A stretch of DNA of 64,000 nt from JASLDZ01 sp964242625 (GCA_964242625.1 CAXTAO010000012.1:1-64000); one strand, 5' to 3'. Numbered from the stretch's first letter, positions 8,530-18,837 are shown. Numbers and translations: made by a program. Notes: generated by a model from the letters alone, not told the origin.

Positions 8530-9405
8530 TCAGGGCCCCTCGACCTTGACCCCGTCGGCGCGCAGGAGCGCCGGGACGCTCCCCTCGCCCACGAGGTGAC
8601 CCACCCCCACCACCACCAACGTGCGGCCTCGCCCCGTCTTGAGCAGCGCCTCGAGCTCGGCCACCCAGCGCCGGTTCCGATCGGTGACGAGCCGCTTGAA
8701 CACGCTCGGGCTTTCGCGCCGCATGGGCTCGAGTTCCTCGCGCACGAGCCCCGCGGTGTCGCCCGTTTCCCAGTCGTGAACGAGGCGCTTGAAGCTTTCA
8801 GGCTCGTCGTGAATGTCCTTCAGCGCCTGTTCCAGAGAGGCGATCTGGTCGGGGCGGCTCGCGCCGGAAAGCGCGTCGATCTGGTCGGCCACGGTCTCCA
8901 TTGCGCCGCGCTGGGCGGTCGGTGGGGCGGCGCGCTCGATCTCGTGCTCGACGCCGAGGTCGGTCCGCGCCCCCGCCTTGATGAAATAGGCGACCGACAG
9001 AAGCGCCTCGGCGAGCCACGGCTGCAGGGGCTGGAGCGCCGCCTCCGGCACGCCGAGCTGGGCGGCGGTCGCCTTGAGCCGCATCCGGCCCTCGGGCGAG
9101 AGGAGCGCCGGCAGGGTCTCGCCCGCGGGCAGGCGCCCCTTCGACACCGCGAGCTGCTGCGCCTGCACCTGCGCCTGCGCGTCGAGCGGCACCTCGAACC
9201 AGACGCGGTCGGCGCCCTTCAGCGCGTCGGCCAGCGCCGGGCCGAACCAGTGCGCGCCCTCGTCGAGCAGGTGGACGGAGCCGAACATCACGATCTCCGA
9301 TCCGTTGGCGCCGTGGGCGCGCCAGATCGGCGGGTCGGCGCGCGCGGGCAGCGCCACGGCCAGGGCGAAGAGGAGGCCGAGGCCGGCCGGCGCGCGGATC
9401 GACAT
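8530..9405 (-). CDS. TraB/GumN family protein, secreted
   Basis: A 291-residue protein with a signal peptide (MSIRAPAGLGLLFALAVALP, cleavage near ARA-DP). It carries the N-terminal GSVHLLDEG and C-terminal VVVGVGHLVGEGSVPALL motifs of the TraB/GumN (PrgY/TIKI-like) family, whose animal members are metalloproteases using the paired GxxH motifs. The role in bacteria is poorly defined; periplasmic peptide processing is an inference. The frame is open far upstream (to 9669), but only the ATG at 9405 puts the signal sequence at the N-terminus. It converges with crtE. Confidence 0.85.
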   Translation of the reverse strand: MSIRAPAGLGLLFALAVALPARADPPIWRAHGANGSEIVMFGSVHLLDEGAHWFGPALADALKGADRVWFEVPLDAQAQVQAQQLAVSKGRLPAGETLPALLSPEGRMRLKATAAQLGVPEAALQPLQPWLAEALLSVAYFIKAGARTDLGVEHEIERAAPPTAQRGAMETVADQIDALSGASRPDQIASLEQALKDIHDEPESFKRLVHDWETGDTAGLVREELEPMRRESPSVFKRLVTDRNRRWVAELEALLKTGRGRTLVVVGVGHLVGEGSVPALLRADGVKVEGP

Positions 9406-9512
9406 GGCGGGGACCTTGGAGTCGCCCGCTCCCGCGCGCAATCGCCCGCCCGGACAGGGTGGGACGGATCGCGGCGCGGCGCGCTCCCGACGCCACACAG
9501 GAGCGCAGGGGC

Positions 9513-9878
9513 TCAGCTTCGCGGCTCGTCCTCGCGCCCGGCTTCCAGGCTCACGGTGATCGGCTCGCCGGTCGGGGCCTTGGCGCGCCAGCTCGCGCCC
9601 ACCCCGCCGGTGACAAGCGGGGTGCAGTAGCTGAACGGCAGCGGGATCGGCCGCTGCTGGCGCATGCACAGCCGCTCGCCCCTGACGCTCCAGCGCCCGC
9701 GCGAAGGGTTGCCGTGCCGGCTCAGCGCCCGCCAGCTCCCGTCGGCGTTCAGATAGAGGCGTCCATGCAGGCCGTCGGGGTAGGTCGAGACGATCGTGCC
9801 CGTGAAGGCCGGAGCCATGGCGGCGGGCGGCGTGAACGCAGCGGCCAGGGAGGCGGCCGCCAGAAGGGCTGGGATCAT
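9513..9878 (-). CDS. Small secreted protein of unknown function
   Basis: A 121-residue protein that starts with a signal peptide (MIPALLAAASLAAAFTPPAA). The mature part reads as a strand-rich domain: TGTIVSTYPDGLHGRLYLNADGSW, then RGRWSVRGERLCMRQ and a pair of cysteines (LCMRQ and SYCTP) that could form a disulfide. Proteins with this -G-x-W-x-LS-x-G-...-G-x-W-x-v--LC pattern are common in alphaproteobacteria, with no assigned function that I know. It lies between the TraB-like gene and mutM on the same strand. Confidence 0.6.
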   Translation of the reverse strand: MIPALLAAASLAAAFTPPAAMAPAFTGTIVSTYPDGLHGRLYLNADGSWRALSRHGNPSRGRWSVRGERLCMRQQRPIPLPFSYCTPLVTGGVGASWRAKAPTGEPITVSLEAGREDEPRS

Positions 9879-9909
9879 CGCCCCCTTCCTAGGCGGCGCG
9901 GCGCTCGGG

Positions 9910-10776
9910 TCAACGCTGGCAGGCCGGGCAGTGGAAGGTGGAACGCCCCGCCTGCACCACTCGCGCCACCACCCCCCGGCAGCGTGGGGCGGCGCATGGC
10001 TCGCCCTCGCGCCCGTACACGCGGAAACGGTGCTGGAAGTAGCCGAGCTCGCCGCCCGCGGTGCGGTAGTCGCGCAGGGTGGAGCCGCCCGCCGCGGTCG
10101 CCTCCTCCAGCACCGCCCGCACGGCGTCCGCCAGGCGGCGCAGGCGCGGGAGGGCCAGGAGCCCGGCCGGCGTCTCCGGCGCGATGCGCGCGCGGTGCAG
10201 CGCCTCGCACACGTAGATGTTGCCGAGGCCGGCGACCACGCGCTGGTCCAGGAGCGTCGCCTTCACGTTCTGGCTCCGCCCCGTGAAGGCCCGCAAGAGG
10301 TGGGCGGCGGAGAAGCCGTCGCCCAGTGGCTCCGGGCCCAGCCCTGCGAACCAGGCGTGCCGCTCCAGCCCGTCGCTGGGCAGGAGGTCCATGTAGCCGA
10401 AGCGCCGGGCGTCGTTGAAGGTGACGCGCACGCCCGCCTCGGTCTCGATCACCAGATGATCGTGCTTGTCCGACCCGCCGGCGGCGTGGACGAACTCGCC
10501 GGGCCGCACGACCTCGCCGGTGGGCTCCGCCACCGTGAAGCGCCCCGTCATGCCGAGGTGGGCCACCAGCGTCTCGCCCGTGTCGAGTGGGGCGAGCAGG
10601 TACTTGGCGCGCCGCGCCAGCGCCCCCACTCGCGCGCCGGTCAGCCGCTCGGCGAAGCGGGGCGGCAGGGGGAAGCGCAGGTCGGGGCGGCGCTGCTCGA
10701 CGTGCGCGAGCCGCGCGCCGTCGAGGTGGGGGGCGAGGCCGCGGCGCACGGTCTCGACCTCGGGCAGTTCGGGCAT
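9910..10776 (-). CDS. mutM: Formamidopyrimidine-DNA glycosylase
   Basis: Base-excision repair enzyme that removes 8-oxoguanine and formamidopyrimidines and nicks the abasic site. The 288-residue protein begins PELPEVETVRRGL, with the catalytic N-terminal Pro and Glu. It has the central helix-two-turn-helix region (LLDQRVVAGLGNIYVCEAL) and ends in a four-cysteine zinc finger (C-x4-C ... C-x2-C, CAAPRC ... CPAC). The length is normal. It is divergent from ubiE with about 75 bases between the starts, an arrangement seen in Caulobacterales and relatives. Confidence 0.97.
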   Translation of the reverse strand: MPELPEVETVRRGLAPHLDGARLAHVEQRRPDLRFPLPPRFAERLTGARVGALARRAKYLLAPLDTGETLVAHLGMTGRFTVAEPTGEVVRPGEFVHAAGGSDKHDHLVIETEAGVRVTFNDARRFGYMDLLPSDGLERHAWFAGLGPEPLGDGFSAAHLLRAFTGRSQNVKATLLDQRVVAGLGNIYVCEALHRARIAPETPAGLLALPRLRRLADAVRAVLEEATAAGGSTLRDYRTAGGELGYFQHRFRVYGREGEPCAAPRCRGVVARVVQAGRSTFHCPACQR

Positions 10777-10851
10777 GGCGGGGAGATAGGCGCGGCGCGG
10801 CCCCGGCGCACGCGTGGCGCGCGCGGCCCGTCTCGGCTAGAGCCTCAGCGC

Positions 10852-11613
10852 ATGAGCGAGAGCGGCCGCGCCACCTTCGGCTTCCGCGACGTGGACGCGC
10901 GGGAGAAGCCCGGCCTCGTGCGCGGCGTGTTCGACCGCGTGGCCGGCCGCTACGACCTGATGAACGACCTGATGTCGGCCGGCGTGCACCGCGTCTGGAA
11001 GGACATGACGGTGGCGCGCATCAACCCCCAGCCCGGCGAGGTGGTCGTCGACTGCGCGGGGGGCACGGGCGACGTCGCGCGGCGGCTGACCACCCTGGCC
11101 CGCAAGGCGCAGGCGCGGCGGGGCGGCGCGGACGCGCGCGTCGTGGTGGTCGACTACAACGCCGAGATGATCGCCGCCGGCCGTGCGCGCGGGCTCGAGC
11201 GCGACATCGATTGGGCGGTCGGCGACGCCCAGGCCCTGCCGCTGCCCGACGCCTGCGCCCACGCCTATGTGATCGCCTTCGGCATCCGCAACGTGACGAG
11301 GATCGAGGCGGCGCTCCACGAGGCGCGGCGCGTGCTCAAGCCCGGCGGGCGCTTCTTCTGCCTGGAGTTCTCGCGCCCGCCCGCCGCCGCCCTGCGCGCC
11401 GCCTACGACGCCTATTCGTTCAACGTCATCCCGGCGATCGGCGCGGCGGTGGCGCACGATCGCGCGAGCTACCAGTACTTGGTCGAATCGATCCGCCGCT
11501 TCCCCGACCAGCCGAGCTTCGCGCGCATGATCGGCAAGGCGGGCTTCGCCCGCGCGGGCTGGACCGACTTCACCGGCGGGGTCGCGGCCCTGCACCACGG
11601 CTGGGCGCTGTGA
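10852..11613 (+). CDS. ubiE: Ubiquinone/menaquinone biosynthesis C-methyltransferase UbiE
   Basis: SAM-dependent methyltransferase that methylates the ring of demethoxyubiquinol (and demethylmenaquinone where present). The 253-residue protein contains the two UbiE signatures, YDLMNDLMSAGVHRVWK near the N-terminus and RVLKPGGRFFCLEFSRP in the second half, plus SAM motif I (VDCAGGTGDVA) and FGIRNVT. The start at 10852 gives the typical FGFRDVDAREKPGLV beginning. It is followed by ubiB after a short repetitive spacer, so the two form a ubiquinone operon. Confidence 0.97.
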   Translation: MSESGRATFGFRDVDAREKPGLVRGVFDRVAGRYDLMNDLMSAGVHRVWKDMTVARINPQPGEVVVDCAGGTGDVARRLTTLARKAQARRGGADARVVVVDYNAEMIAAGRARGLERDIDWAVGDAQALPLPDACAHAYVIAFGIRNVTRIEAALHEARRVLKPGGRFFCLEFSRPPAAALRAAYDAYSFNVIPAIGAAVAHDRASYQYLVESIRRFPDQPSFARMIGKAGFARAGWTDFTGGVAALHHGWAL

Positions 11614-11680
11614 GCGCGGCCGCGTGAGGCCGCCCCCGTGAGCGCCAAACTCGTAAGCGCCCCGTCGTGAGCGCGTGGTT
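11610..11680 (+). repeat. Five near-repeats of GTGAGCGCC with 14-15 base period between ubiE and ubiB
   Basis: Copies begin at 11610, 11624, 11638, 11653 and 11667: GTGAGCGCG, GTGAGGCCG, GTGAGCGCC, GTAAGCGCC, GTGAGCGCG. The first contains the ubiE stop codon and the last is the ubiB GTG start, so the entire intergenic spacer looks built from duplications of the start-codon region. Confidence 0.7.
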
Positions 11681-13169
11681 GCGCATCGTCGGCGCGGGCT
11701 GGACGCTGGCGCGCCACGACGCCCTCCTGCCGCGCGAGTACGCGGCGCTCGCGCCCGCCCCCGCGCGCCTCGCCGCGGGCGTGCTGCGCGCCGTCAGCGG
11801 CGGGGGCCGCGCGCCCGGCCGCCCCGGCGAGCGGGCGGCGCGCGCCTTCGAGGCGCTCGGGCCCGTGGCGATCAAGCTCGGCCAGCTCCTCTCCACCCGC
11901 GCCGACGTCCTGGGCGAGGAGGTCGCCGCCGACCTGTCGCGCCTAAAGGACCGTCTGCCGCCCTTCCGGCAAGAAGAGGCGGAGGCGATCGTCGCTCAGT
12001 CGCTCGGCCGGCCGCTCGACGCGCTCTACGCCCGTTTCGGCCCGGCGGTGGCGGCGGCCAGCGTCGCCCAGGCCCACGATTGCATCCTGCTCGACGGGCG
12101 GCGGGTGGCGGTGAAAGTGCTGCGGCCGGGGATCGAGCGCGCCGTCGCGCGCGACGCGGCGGCCATGCGGCTCGGCGCGCGACTGGCAGACCGCTTCGTT
12201 CCGCCCGCGCGGCGGCTGGAGCCCCTGGCCTTCACCGCCGCGGTGGCGCGCTCACTCCAACTGGAGCTCGACCTTCGGCTGGAGGCGGCGGGCGCGTCCG
12301 AGCTCGGCGAGATCATGGCGCAGGGCGGGACGATGAGTGCGCCGGCGGTGATTTGGGAGGGCGTGGGCCGGCGCGTGCTGACGCTGGAGTGGGTGCGCGG
12401 CGCCCCGCTGTCCGACCCCGCCGTGCTGCTCGATCCGGCGCTGGATCGGCCGGCGCTGGCGCGAGGCGTGATCCAGAGCTTTCTGCACCAGGCGCTGGAC
12501 CACGGCGCGTTCCACGCCGACCTGCACGAGGGCAATTTGTTCGTGGAGGCTCCCGATTGGCTGCATGCCGTCGATTTCGGCATCGTGGGCCGGCTCGGCC
12601 GCGACGAGCGGCGCTTCCTGGCGGAAATCCTCTGGGGCTTCCTGCGCCGCGACTACCGCCGCGTGGCCGAGGTGCACTTCGAGGCGGGCTACGTGCCTGC
12701 GCACCAGGGCGTCGACGACTTCGCCCAGGCGCTCAGGGCGGTGGGCGAGCCCATCTTCGGCCGACCCGCGCGGGAGGTCTCCATGGGGCGGCTGCTGGGC
12801 CAGCTATTCGAGATCACCGCGCTGTTCGACATGCACCTGCGGCCCGAGCTCGTGCTCCTGCAGAAGACCATGACGACGGTCGAGGGGGTGGCGCGCCGGC
12901 TCGATCCGGACAGCGACATCTGGGAGGCGGCGCGGCCGGTGGTCGCGCGCTGGGTGGAGCGTGAGCTCGGCCCCGCCGCCCGGGCGCGCGACGTCGCGCT
13001 GCGCGGCGTGCGCGTCTTGGAGGCGCTGGAGCGCCGGCTGGAGGCTCCGGCGCCCGCGGTGGTCGTCGCGCCGGCGGCGCAGGGCCTGGGCGCCGCGGGC
13101 TGGGCGGGACTGGCGCTCGGCGCGGCGGGGCTGCTGGCGGGCGTGCTCCTAGGCCTCACAGGGCGGTGA
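11667..13169 (+). CDS. ubiB: Ubiquinone biosynthesis atypical kinase/ATPase UbiB
   Basis: Member of the ABC1/ADCK/UbiB family, an atypical protein-kinase-like ATPase needed for ubiquinone biosynthesis. The 500-residue protein has the family KxGQ motif (VAIKLGQLLSTRAD), the nucleotide-binding lysine in RRVAVKVLRPGI, the ExD segment (LELDLRLEAAGASEL), the catalytic DLHEGNLF and the metal-binding VDFGIVG. Two hydrophobic stretches at the very C-terminus (AAGWAGLALGAAGLLAGVLLGL) anchor it to the inner membrane. The GTG start is the last of the five repeated GTGAGCG units, so a start in that array is slightly uncertain. Confidence 0.95.
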   Translation: MSAWLRIVGAGWTLARHDALLPREYAALAPAPARLAAGVLRAVSGGGRAPGRPGERAARAFEALGPVAIKLGQLLSTRADVLGEEVAADLSRLKDRLPPFRQEEAEAIVAQSLGRPLDALYARFGPAVAAASVAQAHDCILLDGRRVAVKVLRPGIERAVARDAAAMRLGARLADRFVPPARRLEPLAFTAAVARSLQLELDLRLEAAGASELGEIMAQGGTMSAPAVIWEGVGRRVLTLEWVRGAPLSDPAVLLDPALDRPALARGVIQSFLHQALDHGAFHADLHEGNLFVEAPDWLHAVDFGIVGRLGRDERRFLAEILWGFLRRDYRRVAEVHFEAGYVPAHQGVDDFAQALRAVGEPIFGRPAREVSMGRLLGQLFEITALFDMHLRPELVLLQKTMTTVEGVARRLDPDSDIWEAARPVVARWVERELGPAARARDVALRGVRVLEALERRLEAPAPAVVVAPAAQGLGAAGWAGLALGAAGLLAGVLLGLTGR

Positions 13170-13250
13170 GGCGGGGCCGAGGCCGCTGAGAGGCGGGCTG
13201 GGCTAGCTCTTCGTGTCAGGGCTGAAACGGCCCGACCGGAGGACCTCCCT

Positions 13251-13541
13251 ATGAAGCTCGCCATCTGCGCCACCGTCGCAGCCCTTCTCGCCGCCCCCGC
13301 GCTCGCCGCCCAGGCGCCCGCGGCCGCGCCCGCCAAGCCCATGGCGGCCAAGACGGCCGTCGCCACCCCGACCAAGACCGCCGCCGGCACCACGACCTCC
13401 AAGACCACGGTGAAGGGCGCGCCCCAGCCGCGCACCGCGGCCTCGCTGGAGTGCTCCAAGCAAGCGGACGCGCAGAACGTGCACGGCAAGGCGCGCAAGA
13501 AGATGATGAGCGCCTGCAAGTCGGCCGCCAAGAAGGGCTGA
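13251..13541 (+). CDS. psiF: PsiF-like secreted protein
   Basis: A 96-residue exported protein with a signal peptide (residues 1-20) and an Ala/Thr/Lys-rich linker. A C-terminal PsiF-type unit contains two cysteines: CSKQADAQNVHGKARKK then SACKSAAKKG. PsiF was first described as phosphate-starvation inducible in E. coli; its biochemical role is unknown. GGAGGACC precedes the ATG at good spacing. The upstream region has no convincing Pho box, so phosphate control is not shown here. It has only one repeat, whereas E. coli PsiF has two. Confidence 0.75.
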   Translation: MKLAICATVAALLAAPALAAQAPAAAPAKPMAAKTAVATPTKTAAGTTTSKTTVKGAPQPRTAASLECSKQADAQNVHGKARKKMMSACKSAAKKG

Positions 13542-13550
13542 CCCCCGCTC

Positions 13551-13578
13551 CGGCGCGCCGCCCCTTGACGGCGCGCCG
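13551..13578. terminator. Hairpin from two copies of the palindrome CGGCGCGCCG
   Basis: The 10-base palindrome CGGCGCGCCG occurs at 13551-13560 and again at 13569-13578, separated by eight bases. Because the unit is self-complementary, the two copies can pair as a 10-bp stem. It follows the psiF stop by about 10 bases. There is no T-run, so its action as an intrinsic terminator is an inference. Confidence 0.45.
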
Positions 13579-13602
13579 CCCCGCGGGCGAGGGCGCGGCC
13601 CC

Positions 13603-14628
13603 ATGACGCTCTCGCTGCGGACGGCGACCCACCTGCGCGGCCGCGCCGAGTTCGCCTCCACCGACCCGCCGATCGAGCTGCACCGGGACGTGTACGCCAC
13701 CCCTCATGCGGAGGAGGGGCGGTGGGGCGTGTTCCACCTGGGCTCCGACGCGCCGGTCAACCTCGCCGTCGAGCGCGGGCTCGACCCGTTGCAGCCCCTA
13801 CGCCAGGTGCCGGAGAGCCCGCTCAAGCCCGGCGCCTGGATTCCGGCGGCTCCGGCGGGCTTCGACTACGTCTACGCCGGGCGCTACGTCCACCACTTCG
13901 GCCACTTCCTCGTGGAGACGCTGTCGCGGCTCTGGCCCTGGGCCGAAGGCCTGCCCCCGCGCACCCGGCTCGTGATCCACGGCGACGGGTCGCCCGAAGC
14001 CTGGTTCGCGACCCCCTACGCACGCGCCGCCTTCGAGGCGCTGGGGCTGACGCCCGCGAGCTTCCTCCACGTCGACCGGCCCCTGCGGTTCGAGGCGCTG
14101 CAGGTTCCGGGGCAGAGCTTCCTGCCCGGCGCGCGCGCGCACGCGGCCTTCGGCCGGCTCACGCGCCGCATGGGCGAGCGGCTCACCCGCCACGCGCCGC
14201 CCGCCGCCCGCGACGAGCGACCGGCCTATTTCGCCAAGACGCGGCTCGTCGGCGGCGTCTCCCACCTGCGCAACGAGGCGGCGATCGCGGAGCGGCTGGC
14301 GGCGCGCGGGGTGGAGATCGTGCATCCGCAGGCGATGAGCCTCGCGGAGCACGTGCGCTTTCTCCAGTCGCGCGCCGTCGTCTCCGGCTGGGCGTCGTCG
14401 GCCCACCACCCGACGCTTTTCGCGGCCGAGGCGGGCCGGTTCTGCATGCTCGCCCCGCCTTGGCTCAACTCCAACTTCGCCCTGATCGATGGGCTGACCG
14501 TCCGCACGGGCGCCTATTGGACGCCCGACGCCATGAGGAACGTGCCGGGCGATGGCGCGAGCTTCATCGTCGAGCGCGAGGTGGACGACCCCGTCGCCGT
14601 GGCCGACGCGCTCCTGGAACGGTTCTGA
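13603..14628 (+). CDS. Family 61 glycosyltransferase (DUF563-type)
   Basis: A 341-residue protein of the GT61 type, known for xylosyl-, N-acetylglucosaminyl- and related transferases. The recognisable core is YVHHFGHFLVETLSRLWPW near residue 90, the LVIHGDG strand, the central YFAKTRLVGGVSHLRNE segment and a C-terminal AVVSGWASSAHHPTLFA donor-site region. Bacterial members usually sit in surface-polysaccharide loci; substrates here are unknown. The ATG follows GAGGGCGCGG. No signal peptide or transmembrane segment is visible, so it is likely cytoplasmic. Confidence 0.8.
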   Translation: MTLSLRTATHLRGRAEFASTDPPIELHRDVYATPHAEEGRWGVFHLGSDAPVNLAVERGLDPLQPLRQVPESPLKPGAWIPAAPAGFDYVYAGRYVHHFGHFLVETLSRLWPWAEGLPPRTRLVIHGDGSPEAWFATPYARAAFEALGLTPASFLHVDRPLRFEALQVPGQSFLPGARAHAAFGRLTRRMGERLTRHAPPAARDERPAYFAKTRLVGGVSHLRNEAAIAERLAARGVEIVHPQAMSLAEHVRFLQSRAVVSGWASSAHHPTLFAAEAGRFCMLAPPWLNSNFALIDGLTVRTGAYWTPDAMRNVPGDGASFIVEREVDDPVAVADALLERF

Positions 14629-14687
14629 AGGGAGCCCGAGCACCCGCCCGGCGTTAGCGTGGCCGCAGCCGGCAGGAGGTTCGACCC

Positions 14688-15272
14688 ATGGTCTCGTTCG
14701 GAACGGCCGATACAACGGCCGCCGCGCCCTCCGCCAAGCCGTCCACCTGGTTCACCATCGAGGGCGTGGCGCTCGTGGTGCTGGGCCTGCTCGCGCTCGT
14801 CGCGCCCTTTGTGGCGGCGGTGGCGGCGGTGAGCGTCTTGGGCTTCCTGATCACCATAGCGGGCGTCTTGGGCCTCGTCTCGACCTTCGCCGGCAAATCC
14901 CACACCCACCGCATGTGGAGCGTCGTCTCCTCGCTGATCGCGCTCGTGGCCGGGCTCCTGATCGCCTTCAACCCGGTGGCGGGCGCGGGTGCGCTGGTGC
15001 TCCTTGTGGCGGCCTACCTCCTGTTTGACGGGGTGAGCCTGATCATGCTGTCGCTCGACCAGCGGCGTCGCGCGGCGCACCGCTGGGGCTGGCTCCTGGC
15101 GGCGGGCGTGGCCGACATCGCGCTGGCCGTGCTCGTCACCATGCTGGGGCCGCTCGGCTCCACCCTCCTCGTCGGCGTGATCGTGGGCGTGGACCTCCTG
15201 CTCGCGGGCGTGGCGCTGATCGCGCTCGGCCGCGGCAAGCCGCTGGTGGTCGCCGCGCCCGCCCGCCCCTGA
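14688..15272 (+). CDS. HdeD/DUF308 family inner-membrane protein
   Basis: A 194-residue hydrophobic protein with six predicted membrane segments in three hairpins, the pattern of the HdeD (acid-resistance) family. Charged loops such as KSHTHRM and DQRRRAAHRWGW separate the helices, and the GVxDLLLAG motif in the last pair is typical. The molecular role of HdeD proteins is not established; E. coli HdeD supports acid survival at high cell density. It has its own ribosome-binding site (GGAGG) and converges with purA. Confidence 0.82.
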   Translation: MVSFGTADTTAAAPSAKPSTWFTIEGVALVVLGLLALVAPFVAAVAAVSVLGFLITIAGVLGLVSTFAGKSHTHRMWSVVSSLIALVAGLLIAFNPVAGAGALVLLVAAYLLFDGVSLIMLSLDQRRRAAHRWGWLLAAGVADIALAVLVTMLGPLGSTLLVGVIVGVDLLLAGVALIALGRGKPLVVAAPARP

Positions 15273-15301
15273 GCGGCGCGCGGCCCCTCAGCCCACACCC
15301 C

Positions 15302-16590
<1,289 letters not shown>

Positions 16591-16591
<1 letters not shown>

Positions 16592-17181
16592 TAGTTGAAC
16601 TTGTAGGCGAGGCGGACGCCCACGTCGTCCAGCCCCTGGTTCTTGCCCGAGTGCAGGATCTGGCCGTTGGAGAGGTGCACGTAGCTCGCCTCGATCTTGT
16701 AGCGCGCGTTGATGCGGTAGCCGAGCGCGATCTCCGGCTCGAACAGGTCGTGGCTGCCGAAATCGATGCGGGTGCGGGCGAGGTAGGCTCGCCGCTGGCT
16801 CTCCTGCGCACTGATCCCCGCCTGGTAGGGGCTGCCGACGTCGGCTTCGCCGGTCGTGCCGGCGATCCCGATACCCGGGCGCAGGTACCAGTGCGGGCTG
16901 TGCAGGATGGCGATCGGCCAGTTGAAGCCGACCGCGATGAAGTCGGTCGGCACCTGGGTGTTGGCCGAGACGATCACGTGGACGGAAGGCTTCAGCAGCC
17001 ACCACAACGCGTCGATCCGCTCGGTGCGGGCGCCCAGCATGAGGTCCATGCCGCCCTCCTGGCTCTGCTTGGTGCCGAGCCCGTGGCCGTAGATCCCGCC
17101 GAAGATGTCGGCGGCCCGCGCGGACGGAGCCGCCGACAGGACGCCGAGCGCCGCCGCGAGCGCCAACACACGCCTGACCAT
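16591..17181 (-). CDS. pagL: Acyloxyacyl hydrolase, PagL-like lipid A 3-O-deacylase
   Basis: Outer-membrane beta-barrel esterase that removes the 3-O acyl chain of lipid A. The 196-residue precursor has a signal peptide (residues 1-23, ending ARA-AD) and a barrel-like mature part of alternating hydrophobic strands. The catalytic His-Ser pair with the conserved Asn is seen in SYVHLSNGQ near the C-terminus, and the protein ends in an outer-membrane-like YKFN. Its length matches PagL. Its stop overlaps the purA start by one base, linking envelope lipid A remodelling with purine synthesis in one transcript; this may only reflect compaction. Confidence 0.85.
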
Positions 17182-17259
17182 CCGCGCACTCCCAGGGACG
17201 CGTCGACCCCGCCGCCGCGAGCCGCCTTATGCCGGGCGCCGGGCGCGCGGCCAAGGGGA

Positions 17260-18837
17260 CTAGAAGCGCAGCGTGCGCGCCTCCTTCACCTGCGGCAGCG
17301 TCCGCACCTGGGCCAGGAGGGCCTCGTCGAGCGGCTGGTCCACGCCGATCAGGCAGATGGCGTCGCCCCCCGCCTCCACCCGGCCGAGGTTGAAGGTGGC
17401 GATGTTGACGCCACGCTCGGCCAGCGCCGCCCCCACCGCGCCGATGAAGCCCGGCTTGTCGGTGTTGTTGACGTAGAGCATGGCGGGCGCGAGCGGCGCC
17501 TCCAGCTCCATGCCCTTGACCTCCGTCACGCGCGGGGCCCCGGCGACCACCGCGCCGGCGAAGGCGCGCGCGCCATCCGCCCCGGTAACGGTCACGCGCA
17601 CCAGGCTGTCGTAAACGGGCGAGGCGGCGTTGCGGCTCTCGGTCACCGCGATCCCCCGCGCGCGGGCGACCTCGGGCGCGGAGACCATGTTCACCTCCGC
17701 CAGCATGGGGCGCAGCACGCCGGCCAGCGCCGCGGCGGTGATCGGGCGGGTGTTGAAGCCCGCCACCTCGCCCTCGAAGGCGATCTCGATCGCCGACAGC
17801 CCCTCGTCCACCATCTGCCCCGCGAACCCGCCAAGCTTGCCCGCGAGCTCGATGAACGGCTTGAGCCGCGGGGCCTCCTCGGCGCTGACGCTCGGGCTGT
17901 TCAGCGCGTTGGTGATCGCGCCGGTGAGGAGGTGGTCGGAGATCTGCTCGGCCACCTGCAGCGCCACGTTCTCCTGCGCCTCCAGCGTGGAGGCGCCGAG
18001 GTGGGGGGTGGCGATGAAATTGGGCGCGCCGAAGAGCACGTTCTCCTTCGCGGGCTCGCTCACGAACACGTCGAACGCCGCGCCGCCCACCTGGCCGCTG
18101 TCGAGCGCCTCGCGCAGCGCCGCCTCGTCGACCAGGCCGCCGCGCGCACAGTTGACGATCCGTACGCCGCGCTTGGCGCGGGCCAACGCCTCGGCGCCCA
18201 GTATGCTGCGCGTCTTGTCCGTCAAGGGCGTGTGCAGGCTGATGAAGTCGGCGCGGTGGAGGAGCTCGTCCAGCTCGACCTTCTCGACGCCCAGCTCGAC
18301 CGCGCGCTCGGGCGACAGAAAGGGATCGTAGGCCACGACCCGCATCTTCAGCCCCTGGGCGCGGTCGGCCACGATCGAGCCGATGTTGCCGCAGCCGATC
18401 AGCCCCAGGGTCTTGGCGTAGAGCTCGACCCCCATGAAGCGGTTCTTTTCCCAGCGGCCGGCCTGGGTGGAGCCGTCGGCGGCGGGAAGTTCTCGCGCCA
18501 GGGCGAAGATCAGAGCAATGGCGTGCTCGGCGGTAGTGATCGAGTTGCCGAAGGGCGTGTTCATCACCACCACGCCCGCGGCGGTGGCGGCCGGGATGTC
18601 GACGTTGTCGACGCCGATGCCCGCCCGGCCCACCACCTTGAGGCGCGGGGCGGCGGCGATCACGTCGCGGTCGACCTTGGTGGCCGAGCGGATCGCCAGG
18701 CCGTCGTAGCCGCCGACGATCTCCAGGAGCTCGGGCTTGGAGAGGCCGGTCTTCACGTCGGCCTCCACGCCGCGTTCGCTGAAGATCTGCACGGCGGCGG
18801 GGGAAAGCTTGTCGGCGATGAGCACGCGGGGGGGCAT
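17260..18837 (-). CDS. serA: D-3-phosphoglycerate dehydrogenase
   Basis: First enzyme of serine biosynthesis: oxidises 3-phosphoglycerate to 3-phosphohydroxypyruvate with NAD+. The 525-residue protein is the long form: catalytic and nucleotide domains (VGRAGIGVDNVDI, GLIGCGNIGSIVADRA, catalytic HLGAST), an intervening allosteric substrate-binding domain, and a C-terminal ACT domain (MLYVNNTDKPGFIGAVGAALA) that senses serine in many homologues. The ATG at 18837 was chosen because the MPPRVLIADKLSP start matches the family; the open frame runs on upstream through serC. It follows serC with a 74-base gap, so both likely share a transcript. Confidence 0.96.
   Translation of the reverse strand: MPPRVLIADKLSPAAVQIFSERGVEADVKTGLSKPELLEIVGGYDGLAIRSATKVDRDVIAAAPRLKVVGRAGIGVDNVDIPAATAAGVVVMNTPFGNSITTAEHAIALIFALARELPAADGSTQAGRWEKNRFMGVELYAKTLGLIGCGNIGSIVADRAQGLKMRVVAYDPFLSPERAVELGVEKVELDELLHRADFISLHTPLTDKTRSILGAEALARAKRGVRIVNCARGGLVDEAALREALDSGQVGGAAFDVFVSEPAKENVLFGAPNFIATPHLGASTLEAQENVALQVAEQISDHLLTGAITNALNSPSVSAEEAPRLKPFIELAGKLGGFAGQMVDEGLSAIEIAFEGEVAGFNTRPITAAALAGVLRPMLAEVNMVSAPEVARARGIAVTESRNAASPVYDSLVRVTVTGADGARAFAGAVVAGAPRVTEVKGMELEAPLAPAMLYVNNTDKPGFIGAVGAALAERGVNIATFNLGRVEAGGDAICLIGVDQPLDEALLAQVRTLPQVKEARTLRF

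Noticed and set aside
13205..13226. Pho box ahead of the psiF-like gene
   Set aside because: CGTGTCA-GGGC-TGAAACG only loosely resembles two half-sites; below what I would accept without a scoring model.
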